A DNA stretch of 64,000 nucleotides from JABDIY01 sp963803845. GTDB taxonomy: Bacteria > Actinomycetota > Acidimicrobiia > Acidimicrobiales > SZUA-35. The stretch covers positions 124,001 to 188,000 of the forward strand of contig CAWDNZ010000005.1 in NCBI GenBank assembly GCA_963803845.1, written 5' to 3'. The notes under the pieces are model-generated. The model was not told where the DNA came from. It saw nothing but the letters and a program-made list of their open reading frames with translations, and made no database searches. Position numbers and translations under genes: made by a program. This document shows positions 36,241-44,568 of this stretch, in pieces. Within the stretch, counting starts at the first letter, position 1. Each line of letters begins with the position of its first letter.

Positions 36241-36885
36241 TTATGGTGAGTCTTCGATGAAGAGGTCTGCTCGGTGGCGTGCTGCTTCGATGATTTCAGT
36301 GTTGCGTTCGTCGGATTCATGAACGAAGGTTTCGGCCGCTTCGGGCGACTTTCCGAAGTGCACATGGCGGGCGATAAGGCGTGCGATCCTCACCTCAGCG
36401 TCGATCTCAACGTACCCGACGGCATCAAGGCAATCTCGGAGCGTGGACCACGGGTCTTGATCGAGCAGGAGATAATTCCCTTCGACGATGATGATGTTGT
36501 CGCTCAAGCGCAACCGGATGCGGTCTGGGCGTGGTTCGTCCTCTACTCGGTCGAAATCAGGTATGAGGACATCTTCTGTTGCAGCACGAAGTTTTCGAAT
36601 AGCGTCCGCGAACTCGTGAGCTGCGAACGTTTCCGGAGCGCCCTTCACACCCCGCAAGCCACGTTCTTCAAGGGTGCGGTTCGAGAGGTGGAACCCGTCC
36701 ATGGGGGCAATTGGCGCTCCGAGCTCGTGCGCGAGAGTTGAGGCGATCGTCGACTTCCCGCTTCCCGGCGGTCCGGCGATTCCAAAGAGATAACGAGAGC
36801 GCCCGGCTGCATCTTGGCGTATCCATTCGACCAGGGAAGCTGCTGTCAGGCGTAAAGGCGGCCCGTTTGGCTTAGAGCGGTTCAC
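36241..36885 (-). CDS. P-loop sugar/nucleoside kinase (uridine-kinase-like, FrcK type)
   Basis: 214 residues. Walker A is GIAGPPGSGKSTIA (residues ~35-48), with a following PMDGFHLSNRTLEERG and the base- or sugar-binding GNYLLLDQDPWSTL segment, as in the uridine/pantothenate kinase-like family often found beside CUT2 sugar transporters. It probably phosphorylates a sugar or nucleoside. The GTG start has GAGGA about five bases upstream and overlaps the stop of the isomerase gene (GTGA), so the two are translated together. The long N-terminal extension of the open frame overlaps the isomerase and is rejected. Confidence 0.75.
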   Translation of the reverse strand: MNRSKPNGPPLRLTAASLVEWIRQDAAGRSRYLFGIAGPPGSGKSTIASTLAHELGAPIAPMDGFHLSNRTLEERGLRGVKGAPETFAAHEFADAIRKLRAATEDVLIPDFDRVEDEPRPDRIRLRLSDNIIIVEGNYLLLDQDPWSTLRDCLDAVGYVEIDAEVRIARLIARHVHFGKSPEAAETFVHESDERNTEIIEAARHRADLFIEDSP

Positions 36886-37949
36886 GCTTTCCTCAGCGAA
36901 GTAGGCGTGTCCCATTCTTGGGGTTCGGGTGAGGTGGGAGAAGGTGGCTGGGAGAAGTATCCGGTTACTGGACCAGAAAGTTTGCATGGACGCGCTGCCG
37001 CAGGGACGACGAACGCGTCTCCCCGGCGAACGTTGATCGAGCCGGAACCGTGAACTAGCTGACCTGCACCATCGAGGACGAGTAGCACTCCGAATCCATC
37101 TGGCAGTCTGACCTGGACTGTGGAGCGCACGGCCCATGCCCGAAAGTATGCGTCGGCTTCCGGGGGCATGACCGAGACGACCGTGTTTTCGTGTTGTCCT
37201 TGGGGTGGAGTTGCTCGTACAACCAGCCGTTCCAAGGCGGCATCGGTCAAGGCATCGGGGCGTATGGCACCAATTGCGGCGTCGAACCCCAGACCCAAGT
37301 GGCCGTCCCTAGCTCCATCGATGTCGAAATCGCGCCATTCCAGCAATATGGATAGATCGGTCGGCTCCTGCAGCTCCAGAACGAGAAGGCCTTGTCCGAT
37401 TGCATGAGGCGTACCGGCCGGGACGAGAATGGCGTCCCCGGAACGAACCGTCAGCGGTCGGAGCAGCTCGAGCATGGCTTCCGAATCCTGTTCTTCGACG
37501 AGGTGGGCCCACTCCTGATGAGGAACGGCTCTATGAGTGCCGACGAAAACCGTGCCATCCGAAGTTCCGGATTCAAGGATGACCCAGGCCTCCGTCTTTC
37601 CATGTGGACAGTTGAGATGTTCGTTTGCGAAGTTCCGAGTTGGATGTAGATGAACTGGTAATCGCTGTGCCGGGTCGAGCAGCTTAACCAGCACGTTTGG
37701 CGAAGGGCCGTGACGAGCCACGTGCTCGGCTCCCAGCCAGTCGATTGGATTCGCCTCGATCTCTTCTCGCAGTGTGCTATCGCCAAAAGGCGTCAGCCCA
37801 GTTGTTGATTCACCAAACCGAGTGACGACCGAACCCAACCATTCCTCAGGTCGGTGTGATCCGATGGGCGAGTTACGAAGCTCGGCAATGCGGCTACCGC
37901 CCGCGTAGAAATGTTCGAAAGTGTTGGGCGGAAGTAAGAATGGCCTCAT
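36882..37949 (-). CDS. manA: Mannose-6-phosphate isomerase, class I
   Basis: A 355-residue cupin enzyme interconverting mannose-6-phosphate and fructose-6-phosphate. The zinc-binding motif is in VHLHPTRNFANEH (HxH) with a distal Glu in GKTEAWVIL, and a C-terminal cupin half follows (FGVLLVLDGAGQLVH; DAFVVPAAARP). SGDAILVPAGTPHAIGQG is the conserved loop with the last metal histidine. The ATG at 37949 lacks a strong ribosome site. The first ~98 residues of the longer frame are excluded because they run into the aldolase promoter region. It heads the isomerase-kinase pair. Confidence 0.78.
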   Translation of the reverse strand: MRPFLLPPNTFEHFYAGGSRIAELRNSPIGSHRPEEWLGSVVTRFGESTTGLTPFGDSTLREEIEANPIDWLGAEHVARHGPSPNVLVKLLDPAQRLPVHLHPTRNFANEHLNCPHGKTEAWVILESGTSDGTVFVGTHRAVPHQEWAHLVEEQDSEAMLELLRPLTVRSGDAILVPAGTPHAIGQGLLVLELQEPTDLSILLEWRDFDIDGARDGHLGLGFDAAIGAIRPDALTDAALERLVVRATPPQGQHENTVVSVMPPEADAYFRAWAVRSTVQVRLPDGFGVLLVLDGAGQLVHGSGSINVRRGDAFVVPAAARPCKLSGPVTGYFSQPPSPTSPEPQEWDTPTSLRKA

Positions 37950-38145
37950 TGACAGGTGACGTGCTCTCTCGGATGACGGAGTTGCACGGTCATGGTACTG
38001 GGACGTGTTCGAGGCCACCAGATGACCACATCTCGCCCCCGAGTCGACAGCCGCTTCTGGGGTAGGTGGTGGTGGCTCAGCCGAGGAGGGATACTCGAGC
38101 GACTTCGGACCCGGCAGGCGGTGTTCGATTGCGCCAAGTACGGTT

Positions 38146-39135
38146 GTGGCCGTGACAAACCCGGAGAAATCCGTAAATCGAAAGCTCGCGAATATTCGAT
38201 CGGGTCGGTACACCCCCGAGGACTTCATCGTCGCCGACGCCAAGGACGGCGATATGGCGTTCGGCCTGATGGCTCCGGGTCCGAAGGACGACCGAACTCT
38301 GAAGGTAAAAGCGGACTATCTCGATGCGATCACTGCGATGACCCGATCGGGTCTCGTCGACGTGATGTTGCTTTCGGCCTCATCGGCCGAAACATTGAAT
38401 CGCACGGGCGTCTTCGACGGATCTGCTGTAACGCCCGCCGTTAGGATGAACGACACGACCGACATCTGGATGGCGCGAGGCTCCAACTACCGTGAGTCCC
38501 GGTCCCGTCCGTTCTCGACAGCGGACGTCCACTCGGTATCAGCGTTCTGTGGCCTCGGTTTGTATTCCATGACGTTCTCCAACCACCTCGAATCCGACCA
38601 GGCGAGTCTGGAGGCCTACCGGGACTTCCGCCACGCGGTGCGACCATTTGAATTCCGACACTTTCTCGAGGTCTTCAATCCTGCCTTCGATATCGGAATC
38701 CCTGAAGCCCAACTGGGCGACTACATCAACGACATGATCATCAAAGCGATCGCAGGAGTCACGGCGAGCGACGCACCGCAGTTCCTTAAGATCCAGTTCA
38801 ATGGCCAACGAGCCATGTCCGAGCTTTCGTCGTACGACCCAGAGAATCTCATTGTGGGAATTCTCGGCGGAGCCAAAGGTACGACCCGAGATACCTTCGA
38901 GCTCGCGCATCAGGCCGAGCAGTCTGGGGCACGGGTTGCGCTGTTCGGTCGCAAGATAAACCTTTCCGAGGCGCCGCTGGAACTCGTCAGGCTGCTGCGC
39001 GAAACAATCGAAAAAAGATCCTCACCCGAGCAGGCTGTGCGGCTCTACCACGAGCATCTCGATGAGCTAGGTCTGACTCCTCAGCGAAGCCTGCCCGAGG
39101 ATCTCGAGATCACCGATCCCGTACTTATGTCGTGA
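38146..39135 (+). CDS. Barrel aldolase-like protein (DeoC/FbaB/LacD-related)
   Basis: 329 residues with alternating strand-helix text of a (beta/alpha)8 barrel: VDVMLLSASSAETLN, FRHFLEVFNPAFDIG, QFLKIQFNGQRAMSEL and ALFGRKINLSEAPLELV. The lysine in FLKIQFNG is placed like the Schiff-base lysine of class I aldolases, but I cannot align it precisely. A reaction splitting a phosphorylated keto- or deoxy-sugar is suggested by the coupled PfkB kinase downstream (GTGA overlap) and the divergent isomerase-kinase pair. The start is GTG at 38146, or GTG at 38152, which has a -10-like TACGGT eight bases upstream. The exact substrate is not known. Confidence 0.6.
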   Translation: MAVTNPEKSVNRKLANIRSGRYTPEDFIVADAKDGDMAFGLMAPGPKDDRTLKVKADYLDAITAMTRSGLVDVMLLSASSAETLNRTGVFDGSAVTPAVRMNDTTDIWMARGSNYRESRSRPFSTADVHSVSAFCGLGLYSMTFSNHLESDQASLEAYRDFRHAVRPFEFRHFLEVFNPAFDIGIPEAQLGDYINDMIIKAIAGVTASDAPQFLKIQFNGQRAMSELSSYDPENLIVGILGGAKGTTRDTFELAHQAEQSGARVALFGRKINLSEAPLELVRLLRETIEKRSSPEQAVRLYHEHLDELGLTPQRSLPEDLEITDPVLMS

Positions 39136-40148
39136 CGACGACGAGACGGCGCGGATTCATCTGTGGCGGTTCGTGGGTGGTTGATCGCATCAAGTTGGTC
39201 GACCAGTGGCCTGAGCAGGAGAGGCTCGCTCGGATCACGGCGACCGATCAGCAAGGTGGTGGCTCTGCCCACAACTTCGGCGTCGACATACGCAAACTCG
39301 ACGCGACTATGCCGGTCGATGCGATCGGCCTGCTGGGCAACGATGCCGACGGTGACTTCCTGTTCGAGAAGGCTCGCGAGATTGGCATCGACACTGCGCA
39401 GCTCCACCGCACCGACGAGGCGGCGACGGCGTATACCGATGTCATGTCGGTGACCGGAACAGGGAAACGGACGTTCTTTCACGACGTCGGAGCGAACGAG
39501 TTGTTGACGCCCGATCACTTCGACTTCTCGAGGACGACATGCCGTGTCCTCCACCTTGGCCTGTTGGGGCTCCACCGACATCTCGACAATCCGTGGAGCG
39601 GCGACCCAAATGGGTGGGTGACGATACTGAAGAAGGCGAGGGCAGCCGGACTCGAGACCAACCTCGAGCTGGTGTCGATCGAGGGCGACCGAGTTCGGCA
39701 GATCTGTCTACCGTGTCTACCGTACCTTGACACCCTAATCGTCAACGACCATGAAATTGGAGGCCTCTCGGCGATGCCGACGGTCAGAGACGGCCGAACG
39801 GATCGGTCGCTGTGTCGCGAGGCAGCGCTAGCGGTTCTCGAGGAAGGAAGCATGCGATTGGTGGCGGTTCACTACCCCGAGGGTGCGGTCTGCGTGACCC
39901 GAGAGGGACAAGTATCCGAGAGCTCATCGGTGTCGGTGCCGCCCGAAACCATCGGGAGCACAGTCGGCGCAGGCGACGCATTCGCAGCGGGAATGTTATG
40001 GGCACTGCACTCAGGCTGGCCCGTGGAGCACGCTTTACAGCTGGCTCACGCAGTTGCCGCTAGCAGCCTTCGGTCACAGACGACGGTCGGATCAGTCGAA
40101 GATGTCGACAGTTGTCTCGACCTGGCGGGTTTCACTCGACCGCAATGA
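39132..40148 (+). CDS. PfkB-family sugar kinase
   Basis: 338 residues of the ribokinase fold: FICGGSWVVDRIKLVDQWP near the N-terminus, the lid GGGSAHNFGVDIRKL, and the catalytic anion-hole motif STVGAGDAFAAGML near residue 280, with Asp as base. It should phosphorylate a sugar or sugar phosphate imported by the neighbouring CUT2 transporter and pass it to the upstream aldolase-like protein. The GTG start overlaps the upstream stop, so the two are translationally coupled. The last 17 bases overlap the converging LacI regulator gene. Confidence 0.85.
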   Translation: MTTTRRRGFICGGSWVVDRIKLVDQWPEQERLARITATDQQGGGSAHNFGVDIRKLDATMPVDAIGLLGNDADGDFLFEKAREIGIDTAQLHRTDEAATAYTDVMSVTGTGKRTFFHDVGANELLTPDHFDFSRTTCRVLHLGLLGLHRHLDNPWSGDPNGWVTILKKARAAGLETNLELVSIEGDRVRQICLPCLPYLDTLIVNDHEIGGLSAMPTVRDGRTDRSLCREAALAVLEEGSMRLVAVHYPEGAVCVTREGQVSESSSVSVPPETIGSTVGAGDAFAAGMLWALHSGWPVEHALQLAHAVAASSLRSQTTVGSVEDVDSCLDLAGFTRPQ

Positions 40149-41163
40149 GCTCGCCAGACCCCCGACAAATGAGCGACACTGGCACGATCTCACGAACGGA
40201 GGCGGCACTGCGTCCGCTAAGGCGGCTGAACAAGAGTGAGCCCGCCCGGCGGCCCAGTTCCTCTGCATCCTGGGCCACAACGGTTAGGCCGGGATCGATC
40301 ACGTCGGCCATCGCAAGGTCATCGAAGCCGACCAGGGCGATCTGGTGCTGGAGTCCCAGCCGGTGTAGAGCTTTCACCGCGCCGAGTGTGATGTAGTTCT
40401 GCGCCGTGAAGATGGCTGTCGGTCTTTCGGCGCCGGAGCGTTGCATCAATTCGGAGACGGCCCGATCGGCGCGCTCGGGGCTCTCGATGTCGGTGATGAT
40501 CGTGCACGTCAGGAATTCAGACGCTGCAACTGCGGCCTCGAACCCGATTCGACGCTCTGCTGCGGAGAACAGATCTCGCTGGTCGCCGATGAATGCGATC
40601 CTGCGGTGCCCACCGCTGATCAGATGCTCGGTTGCCTGTTGCGCACCACCCCGATGATCGCTGAGGACGAGATCACCCGGCATCCCTGGCTCCCGATCGA
40701 TGAAGACGACAGGGGTACCGCGCTCGATCTCGGCGGTTAGTGCTGGCGACTCGAGTGGCCCCGATCCAACAACCGGAACGACGGCCAGCCCATCGACGCG
40801 ACGGCCGGCAAAGGCGCGTATCAGGCCATTCTGGCGACTTGCGTTTTCTCCACTCGTACCCGAGAGAATCAGAACGCCCCGATCGGTCGCAACCTGTTCC
40901 AGTGCATTGTGCACTGCGGTGAAGAAGGGATTGGCGATGTCGGCGTGCACGAACCCGATCATCGACGAAGCTTCATCGCGGTGCCGAAGCGACTTTGCAC
41001 GATCGTCGCGCTGATAGCTGAGCTCTTCGATGGCCTTGTGCACCCGGGCCACCAGGAGCTTGGAAACACCTGGTTCCTCGTTCACGACGCGTGAGACGGT
41101 CTTGAAGCTGACGCTCGCCGCATCGGCGACATCTTTCATGGTCGGACGTGAATGAACCGGCAT
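40132..41163 (-). CDS. LacI-family transcriptional repressor of the sugar locus
   Basis: 343 residues. The N-terminal helix-turn-helix and hinge are MKDVADAASVSFKTVSRVVN (residues ~9-28), followed by SLRHRDEASSMIGFVHADI and a periplasmic-binding-protein-like effector domain (NPFFTAVHNALEQVA; GDLVLSDHRGGAQQATEHLI; VGFDDLAMADV). It lies between the kinase gene and the divergent transporter genes. A perfect 20-bp palindrome between it and the binding-protein gene is its likely operator, also controlling itself. The effector is probably the imported sugar or a phosphorylated intermediate, which is inference. Confidence 0.88.
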   Translation of the reverse strand: MPVHSRPTMKDVADAASVSFKTVSRVVNEEPGVSKLLVARVHKAIEELSYQRDDRAKSLRHRDEASSMIGFVHADIANPFFTAVHNALEQVATDRGVLILSGTSGENASRQNGLIRAFAGRRVDGLAVVPVVGSGPLESPALTAEIERGTPVVFIDREPGMPGDLVLSDHRGGAQQATEHLISGGHRRIAFIGDQRDLFSAAERRIGFEAAVAASEFLTCTIITDIESPERADRAVSELMQRSGAERPTAIFTAQNYITLGAVKALHRLGLQHQIALVGFDDLAMADVIDPGLTVVAQDAEELGRRAGSLLFSRLSGRSAASVREIVPVSLICRGSGELIAVE

Positions 41164-41181
41164 TGGGACCAGTCAACGGAA

Positions 41182-41213
41182 CCTTGACAACGTTGTCAAG
41201 GCGATCATAGGAT
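41182..41213 (+). promoter_or_regulatory. LacI-type operator overlapping the transporter promoter
   Basis: Bases 41182-41201 form a perfect 20-bp palindrome with core TTGACAACGTTGTCAA, which has the central CG common in LacI-family operators. The left half supplies TTGACA (41184-41189), a consensus -35 box; TAGGAT (41208-41213) lies 18 bases downstream as -10. Repressor on the palindrome would block this promoter. By symmetry the palindrome also supplies TTGACA for the divergent lacI-type gene, whose start is 19 bases away. The binding-protein ATG is at 41250 with AGGGGAG upstream. Confidence 0.85.
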
Positions 41214-41249
41214 CCCGGGAGTCCAACAATCGATAGGGGAGAAGAACAA

Positions 41250-42437
41250 ATGTTCACGCGAAAATCACGAGGTCGTGTTCTAATAGTCAACGTCGGGGTG
41301 GCTCTGGCCTTGGTGCTGGCGGCTTGTGGCTCTGACGAGGCGGCGACCGACGGGGCGAGCACCGATGATTCGAGCACCGAGACGACGGAGGCCGGTAGCA
41401 CTGAGACGACCGAAGCCGGTAGCACCGACGGGTCGAGCGGTGAGAAGGTTGCCGTTTCGCTCATCACGAAGGACAGTACCAATCCGTTCTTCGTCGCCAT
41501 GCAGGAAGGTGCAAAGGCCAAGGCAGACGAATTGGGGGTTGACATCACAATCGGCTCCGGCCAGGCGGAGGGTGACGACCAGGGCCAGATCGACCTGATC
41601 GAGAACGCCATCGCCGCCGGTCAGGACGGAATTCTCATCACGCCTATGTCGGTCAACGTGAACCAGGCGATCCAGCAGGCTCGCGATGCTGGTCTCTATG
41701 TGATCGCGCTCGACACCCCGACCGATCCGCCAGACGTCGTTGACATCACCTTCGCAACCGACAACTGCCTCGCCGGCGAAGCGATCGGCCAGTGGGCTGC
41801 CGGCAAACTCAACGGCGAGAAGGCCGTCATCGCTCGCCTCATCATCTTTGATGACCGCACAGTGTCGGTTGACTACTGCCGGGACAACGGCTTCCTCAAA
41901 GGCATGGGAATCGACATCGGCGAGTTGACCGTCATCGGCGACGAGCCCGATTCGGGTTCCTACACCACTGGTGCCGGCGGCGAGTACGAGATCGCCTGCC
42001 TTGAGGCAACCGGAGCCAACGAAGAGGGCGGGCGCACCGGCATGGAGACTTGCCTGTCAAGGAACTCCGACATCAACGTGGTCTACACGATCAACGAGCC
42101 CACAGCATTTGGTGCCGCCGCAGCCTTGGAAGCGGCTGGCATGACCATTGGCGAAGACGTGATCATCGTCTCGGTCGATGGCGGGCTCGCCGGCGTCCAG
42201 GCAGTCGAGGACGGCACCATCCAGGCGACCTCCCAGCAGTACCCGCTGCGTATGGCGAGTCTGGGCGTCGAAGCCATCAAGGCGATCGCCGACGGTGACG
42301 CCCCGCCGTCGAACACATCAGCCGACGGGACGTTCTTCGACACCGGTGTCACCCTCTGCACCGATGAACCGATGGACACCGTCACGGTTGCCCCGGTAGA
42401 AGACTCGCAGTACTGCATCGACAACGCCTGGGGCTAG
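41250..42437 (+). CDS. Sugar-binding lipoprotein of a CUT2-type ABC transporter
   Basis: 395 residues. A lipoprotein signal (residues ~9-26, lipobox LAAC) is followed by a low-complexity linker with an exact repeat of STETTEAG. The mature domain has type I periplasmic-binding-protein blocks: SLITKDSTNPFFVAMQEG, DGILITPMSVNVNQAIQQ, ATDNCLAGEAIGQWAAG and VVYTINEPTAFGAAAALE. It is typical of fructose/ribose/inositol-type systems (CUT2). Several cysteines may form disulphides. AGGGGAGAAG lies before the ATG. A strong hairpin follows the stop before the permease gene, which would give more binding protein than permease. The ligand is unknown. Confidence 0.9.
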   Translation: MFTRKSRGRVLIVNVGVALALVLAACGSDEAATDGASTDDSSTETTEAGSTETTEAGSTDGSSGEKVAVSLITKDSTNPFFVAMQEGAKAKADELGVDITIGSGQAEGDDQGQIDLIENAIAAGQDGILITPMSVNVNQAIQQARDAGLYVIALDTPTDPPDVVDITFATDNCLAGEAIGQWAAGKLNGEKAVIARLIIFDDRTVSVDYCRDNGFLKGMGIDIGELTVIGDEPDSGSYTTGAGGEYEIACLEATGANEEGGRTGMETCLSRNSDINVVYTINEPTAFGAAAALEAAGMTIGEDVIIVSVDGGLAGVQAVEDGTIQATSQQYPLRMASLGVEAIKAIADGDAPPSNTSADGTFFDTGVTLCTDEPMDTVTVAPVEDSQYCIDNAWG

Positions 42438-42449
42438 TAATCCAATCCA

Positions 42450-42490
42450 CGATCGAGGGGTAACAGCCTGGGGCTGTTACCCCTCGATCG
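42450..42490 (+). terminator. Perfect 19-bp hairpin between binding protein and permease
   Basis: Bases 42450-42468 and 42472-42490 are exact reverse complements with a three-base TGG loop. No T-run follows, so it is not a classical rho-independent terminator. It fits an intra-operon RNA hairpin that protects the 3' end of the binding-protein message from decay or attenuates read-through, a common arrangement in sugar ABC operons. Confidence 0.8.
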
Positions 42491-42570
42491 CACGATTCCG
42501 CCGAATTCTGCACTTTTGGTGATCGTGTTCTGCGAGATATCCACTATCAACAAGAGAAGAAGAGGTGACC

Positions 42571-43614
42571 ATGACAACCGCCACGACAGACCTGTCAGAT
42601 GAGTTCGTTCAGCGCTCGGGCCTCGTCCCGAGGATCCAGTCGACACTGCACAGCTATCCGTACCTCAGTCCGCTCTTCGTGCTGATCGTCGCGATGATCA
42701 TCTTCACGCTGTTGAACGAGCGGTTCATCTATGCGACCAATCTCTCCCTGATGACCCAGCAAACGGTCATCGTCGGAACACTTGCGATCGCACAGACTCT
42801 CATCATCCTGACCGCTGGGATCGACCTCAGCATCGGTGCCATCATGGTGTTCGGTCAAATGATGATGGCGAATCTTGCCGTGACCGAGGGCGCATCGAAC
42901 GTTGCCGGATTGGGTCTTCCCGGACCGGTCGCGATCACTGCGGGCATCATCCTTGCGATAATCGCCGGGGCCGCCAACGGGTTCCTGATCGTCAAGTTCC
43001 GACTGCCGCCCTTCATCGTCACCTTGGGTACGCTCAGCATCTTCACTGCGCTCAGCCTCATCTTCTTCAAGGCCCGCACCATTTCGGGGGCCGAGATGCC
43101 GGAATCTTTGAAGGTCATGGGGACCTCGTTCACGATCGGACCGTTTCGGGTCATGACGGGTGTCCTGGTGATGCTTGTCATCTATGCGGTGTTCGCCTAC
43201 GTCTTGAGGCGTACGGCCTGGGGCACTCACGTGTATGCCGTGGGCGACGACCGCGAAGCCGCTGAACTCTCGGGTATCAATACCAGCCGTGTGCTCTTCA
43301 GCGTTTATGCTGTCGCCGGGTTGATCATCGGAATCGCAGGCTGGATCACGATCGGTCGTGTAGGTGCGGCCAGTCCGAACGTGGCTCCGGACATCAACCT
43401 CGATTCCATCACCGCTGTTGTCATCGGCGGGACCTCGCTGTTTGGCGGGCGCGGCACGATGATCGGCACCCTGTTAGGTGCACTGATCGTCATCGTCGTC
43501 CAGAACGGGCTAGCCCTCGCCGGCCTCGACCAGGCGTATCGAGTCCTCGCCATCGGCATCCTGGTTATCGCCGCAGTTGCCCTCGACCAGTGGATCAGGA
43601 AGGTGAAGGCATGA
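42571..43614 (+). CDS. CUT2-type ABC transporter permease
   Basis: 347 residues with about nine hydrophobic segments (YLSPLFVLIVAMIIFTLL, VAITAGIILAIIAGAANGF, GVLVMLVIYAVFAYVL). The family hallmarks of RbsC/FrcC permeases are present: TAGIDLSIGAIM, LPPFIVTLGTLSIF, the EAA-like ATPase contact GDDREAAELSGINTSRV, and GGTSLFGGRGTMIGTLLG. The start is ATG with AGAGGTG four bases upstream; a GTG two codons earlier overlaps that ribosome site. The stop overlaps the ATPase start. It forms the membrane channel for the sugar. Confidence 0.9.
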   Translation: MTTATTDLSDEFVQRSGLVPRIQSTLHSYPYLSPLFVLIVAMIIFTLLNERFIYATNLSLMTQQTVIVGTLAIAQTLIILTAGIDLSIGAIMVFGQMMMANLAVTEGASNVAGLGLPGPVAITAGIILAIIAGAANGFLIVKFRLPPFIVTLGTLSIFTALSLIFFKARTISGAEMPESLKVMGTSFTIGPFRVMTGVLVMLVIYAVFAYVLRRTAWGTHVYAVGDDREAAELSGINTSRVLFSVYAVAGLIIGIAGWITIGRVGAASPNVAPDINLDSITAVVIGGTSLFGGRGTMIGTLLGALIVIVVQNGLALAGLDQAYRVLAIGILVIAAVALDQWIRKVKA

Positions 43615-44423
43615 CGGAGATGGAGCCAATTCTCAGCGGGCGTGGTCTCGTCAAGCGCTTCGGAAAGGTCGTCGGCCTTAACGGGGCCGACATCGACTTG
43701 TTTCCAGGCGAGGTGCTAGCCGTCATCGGCGACAACGGGGCGGGCAAGTCGACGCTCATCAAGTGTTTCTCTGGCGCCCACGCCCCCGATTCGGGGACGA
43801 TGATGGTTGCTGGACAGCAGGTCCAAATACGCAGCACGCACGAGGCTCGCCTCTCGGGCATCGAAACTGTTTTCCAGACGCTGGCGGTCTCGCCGGCACT
43901 CGACATCGCCAGCAACCTTTACCTCGGTCGTGAGATTCGGAAAGAGGGAATCCTCGGCAGCGTGTTTCGAATGCTGGATACGAAACGCATGCGCACCGAG
44001 GCCAAGCAGCACTTGCAGGACCTCGGCATCGGCACCGTACAAAACATCACCCAGGCTGTCGAGACTCTGTCGGGCGGCCAACGCCAAGCCGTCGCCGTGG
44101 CTCGAGCAGCGGCGTTCGGAAGCAAGGTGATCATCCTCGACGAGCCGACCGCCGCCCTAGGAGTACGTGAGTCTGCCCGCGTCCTCCAACTCATTCACGA
44201 TCTCCGGAGCCGCGGGATGCCGGTCATTCTGATCTCGCACAACATGCCCCAGGTGTTCGAAGTAGCTGATCGCATACACGTGCAACGCCTCGGCCGTAGG
44301 GCTGCCGTCGTGACCCCGGACACTCACGACATGAGAGATGCCGTCTCGATCATGACCGGCGCCCTGGTGGTCGACGAGGCCGACCAGGCCCTCGGCCCGG
44401 TCCGGGTACCCGCATCGGCTTAA
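43611..44423 (+). CDS. Single-domain ABC ATPase of the sugar transporter (FrcA type)
   Basis: 270 residues. Walker A GDNGAGKSTLIK, signature LSGGQRQAVAVARA, Walker B VIILDEPTAALG and switch histidine ILISHNMPQ are intact. It is a one-domain ATPase, unlike the two-domain RbsA type, so two copies must dimerise, as in fructose-type (FrcA) systems. The ATG overlaps the permease stop. About 30 residues after the last ATPase motif form a short acidic tail. It powers import through the permease encoded just upstream. Confidence 0.88.
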   Translation: MTEMEPILSGRGLVKRFGKVVGLNGADIDLFPGEVLAVIGDNGAGKSTLIKCFSGAHAPDSGTMMVAGQQVQIRSTHEARLSGIETVFQTLAVSPALDIASNLYLGREIRKEGILGSVFRMLDTKRMRTEAKQHLQDLGIGTVQNITQAVETLSGGQRQAVAVARAAAFGSKVIILDEPTAALGVRESARVLQLIHDLRSRGMPVILISHNMPQVFEVADRIHVQRLGRRAAVVTPDTHDMRDAVSIMTGALVVDEADQALGPVRVPASA

Positions 44424-44568
44424 CCACAGTCAGGCCTACAGCTCGGGACGCTACGGATGGTTCACTGGCTCCCACGTGCCTGCACGCCATAGCCGCGGTG
44501 CCGCAGTTTCCCGAGCGTGCCCGGTGCCGATGTTGCCTGAACGGGTGATCCCTACCCGAATCACCTCG

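Noticed and set aside
36886..37137. N-terminal extension of the P-loop kinase
   Set aside because: It lies inside manA in another frame; the GTG at 36885 has a ribosome site and overlaps the manA stop.
42450..42490. Rho-independent terminator
   Set aside because: No T-tract follows and the permease and ATPase genes clearly continue the operon; kept as an intra-operon hairpin instead.
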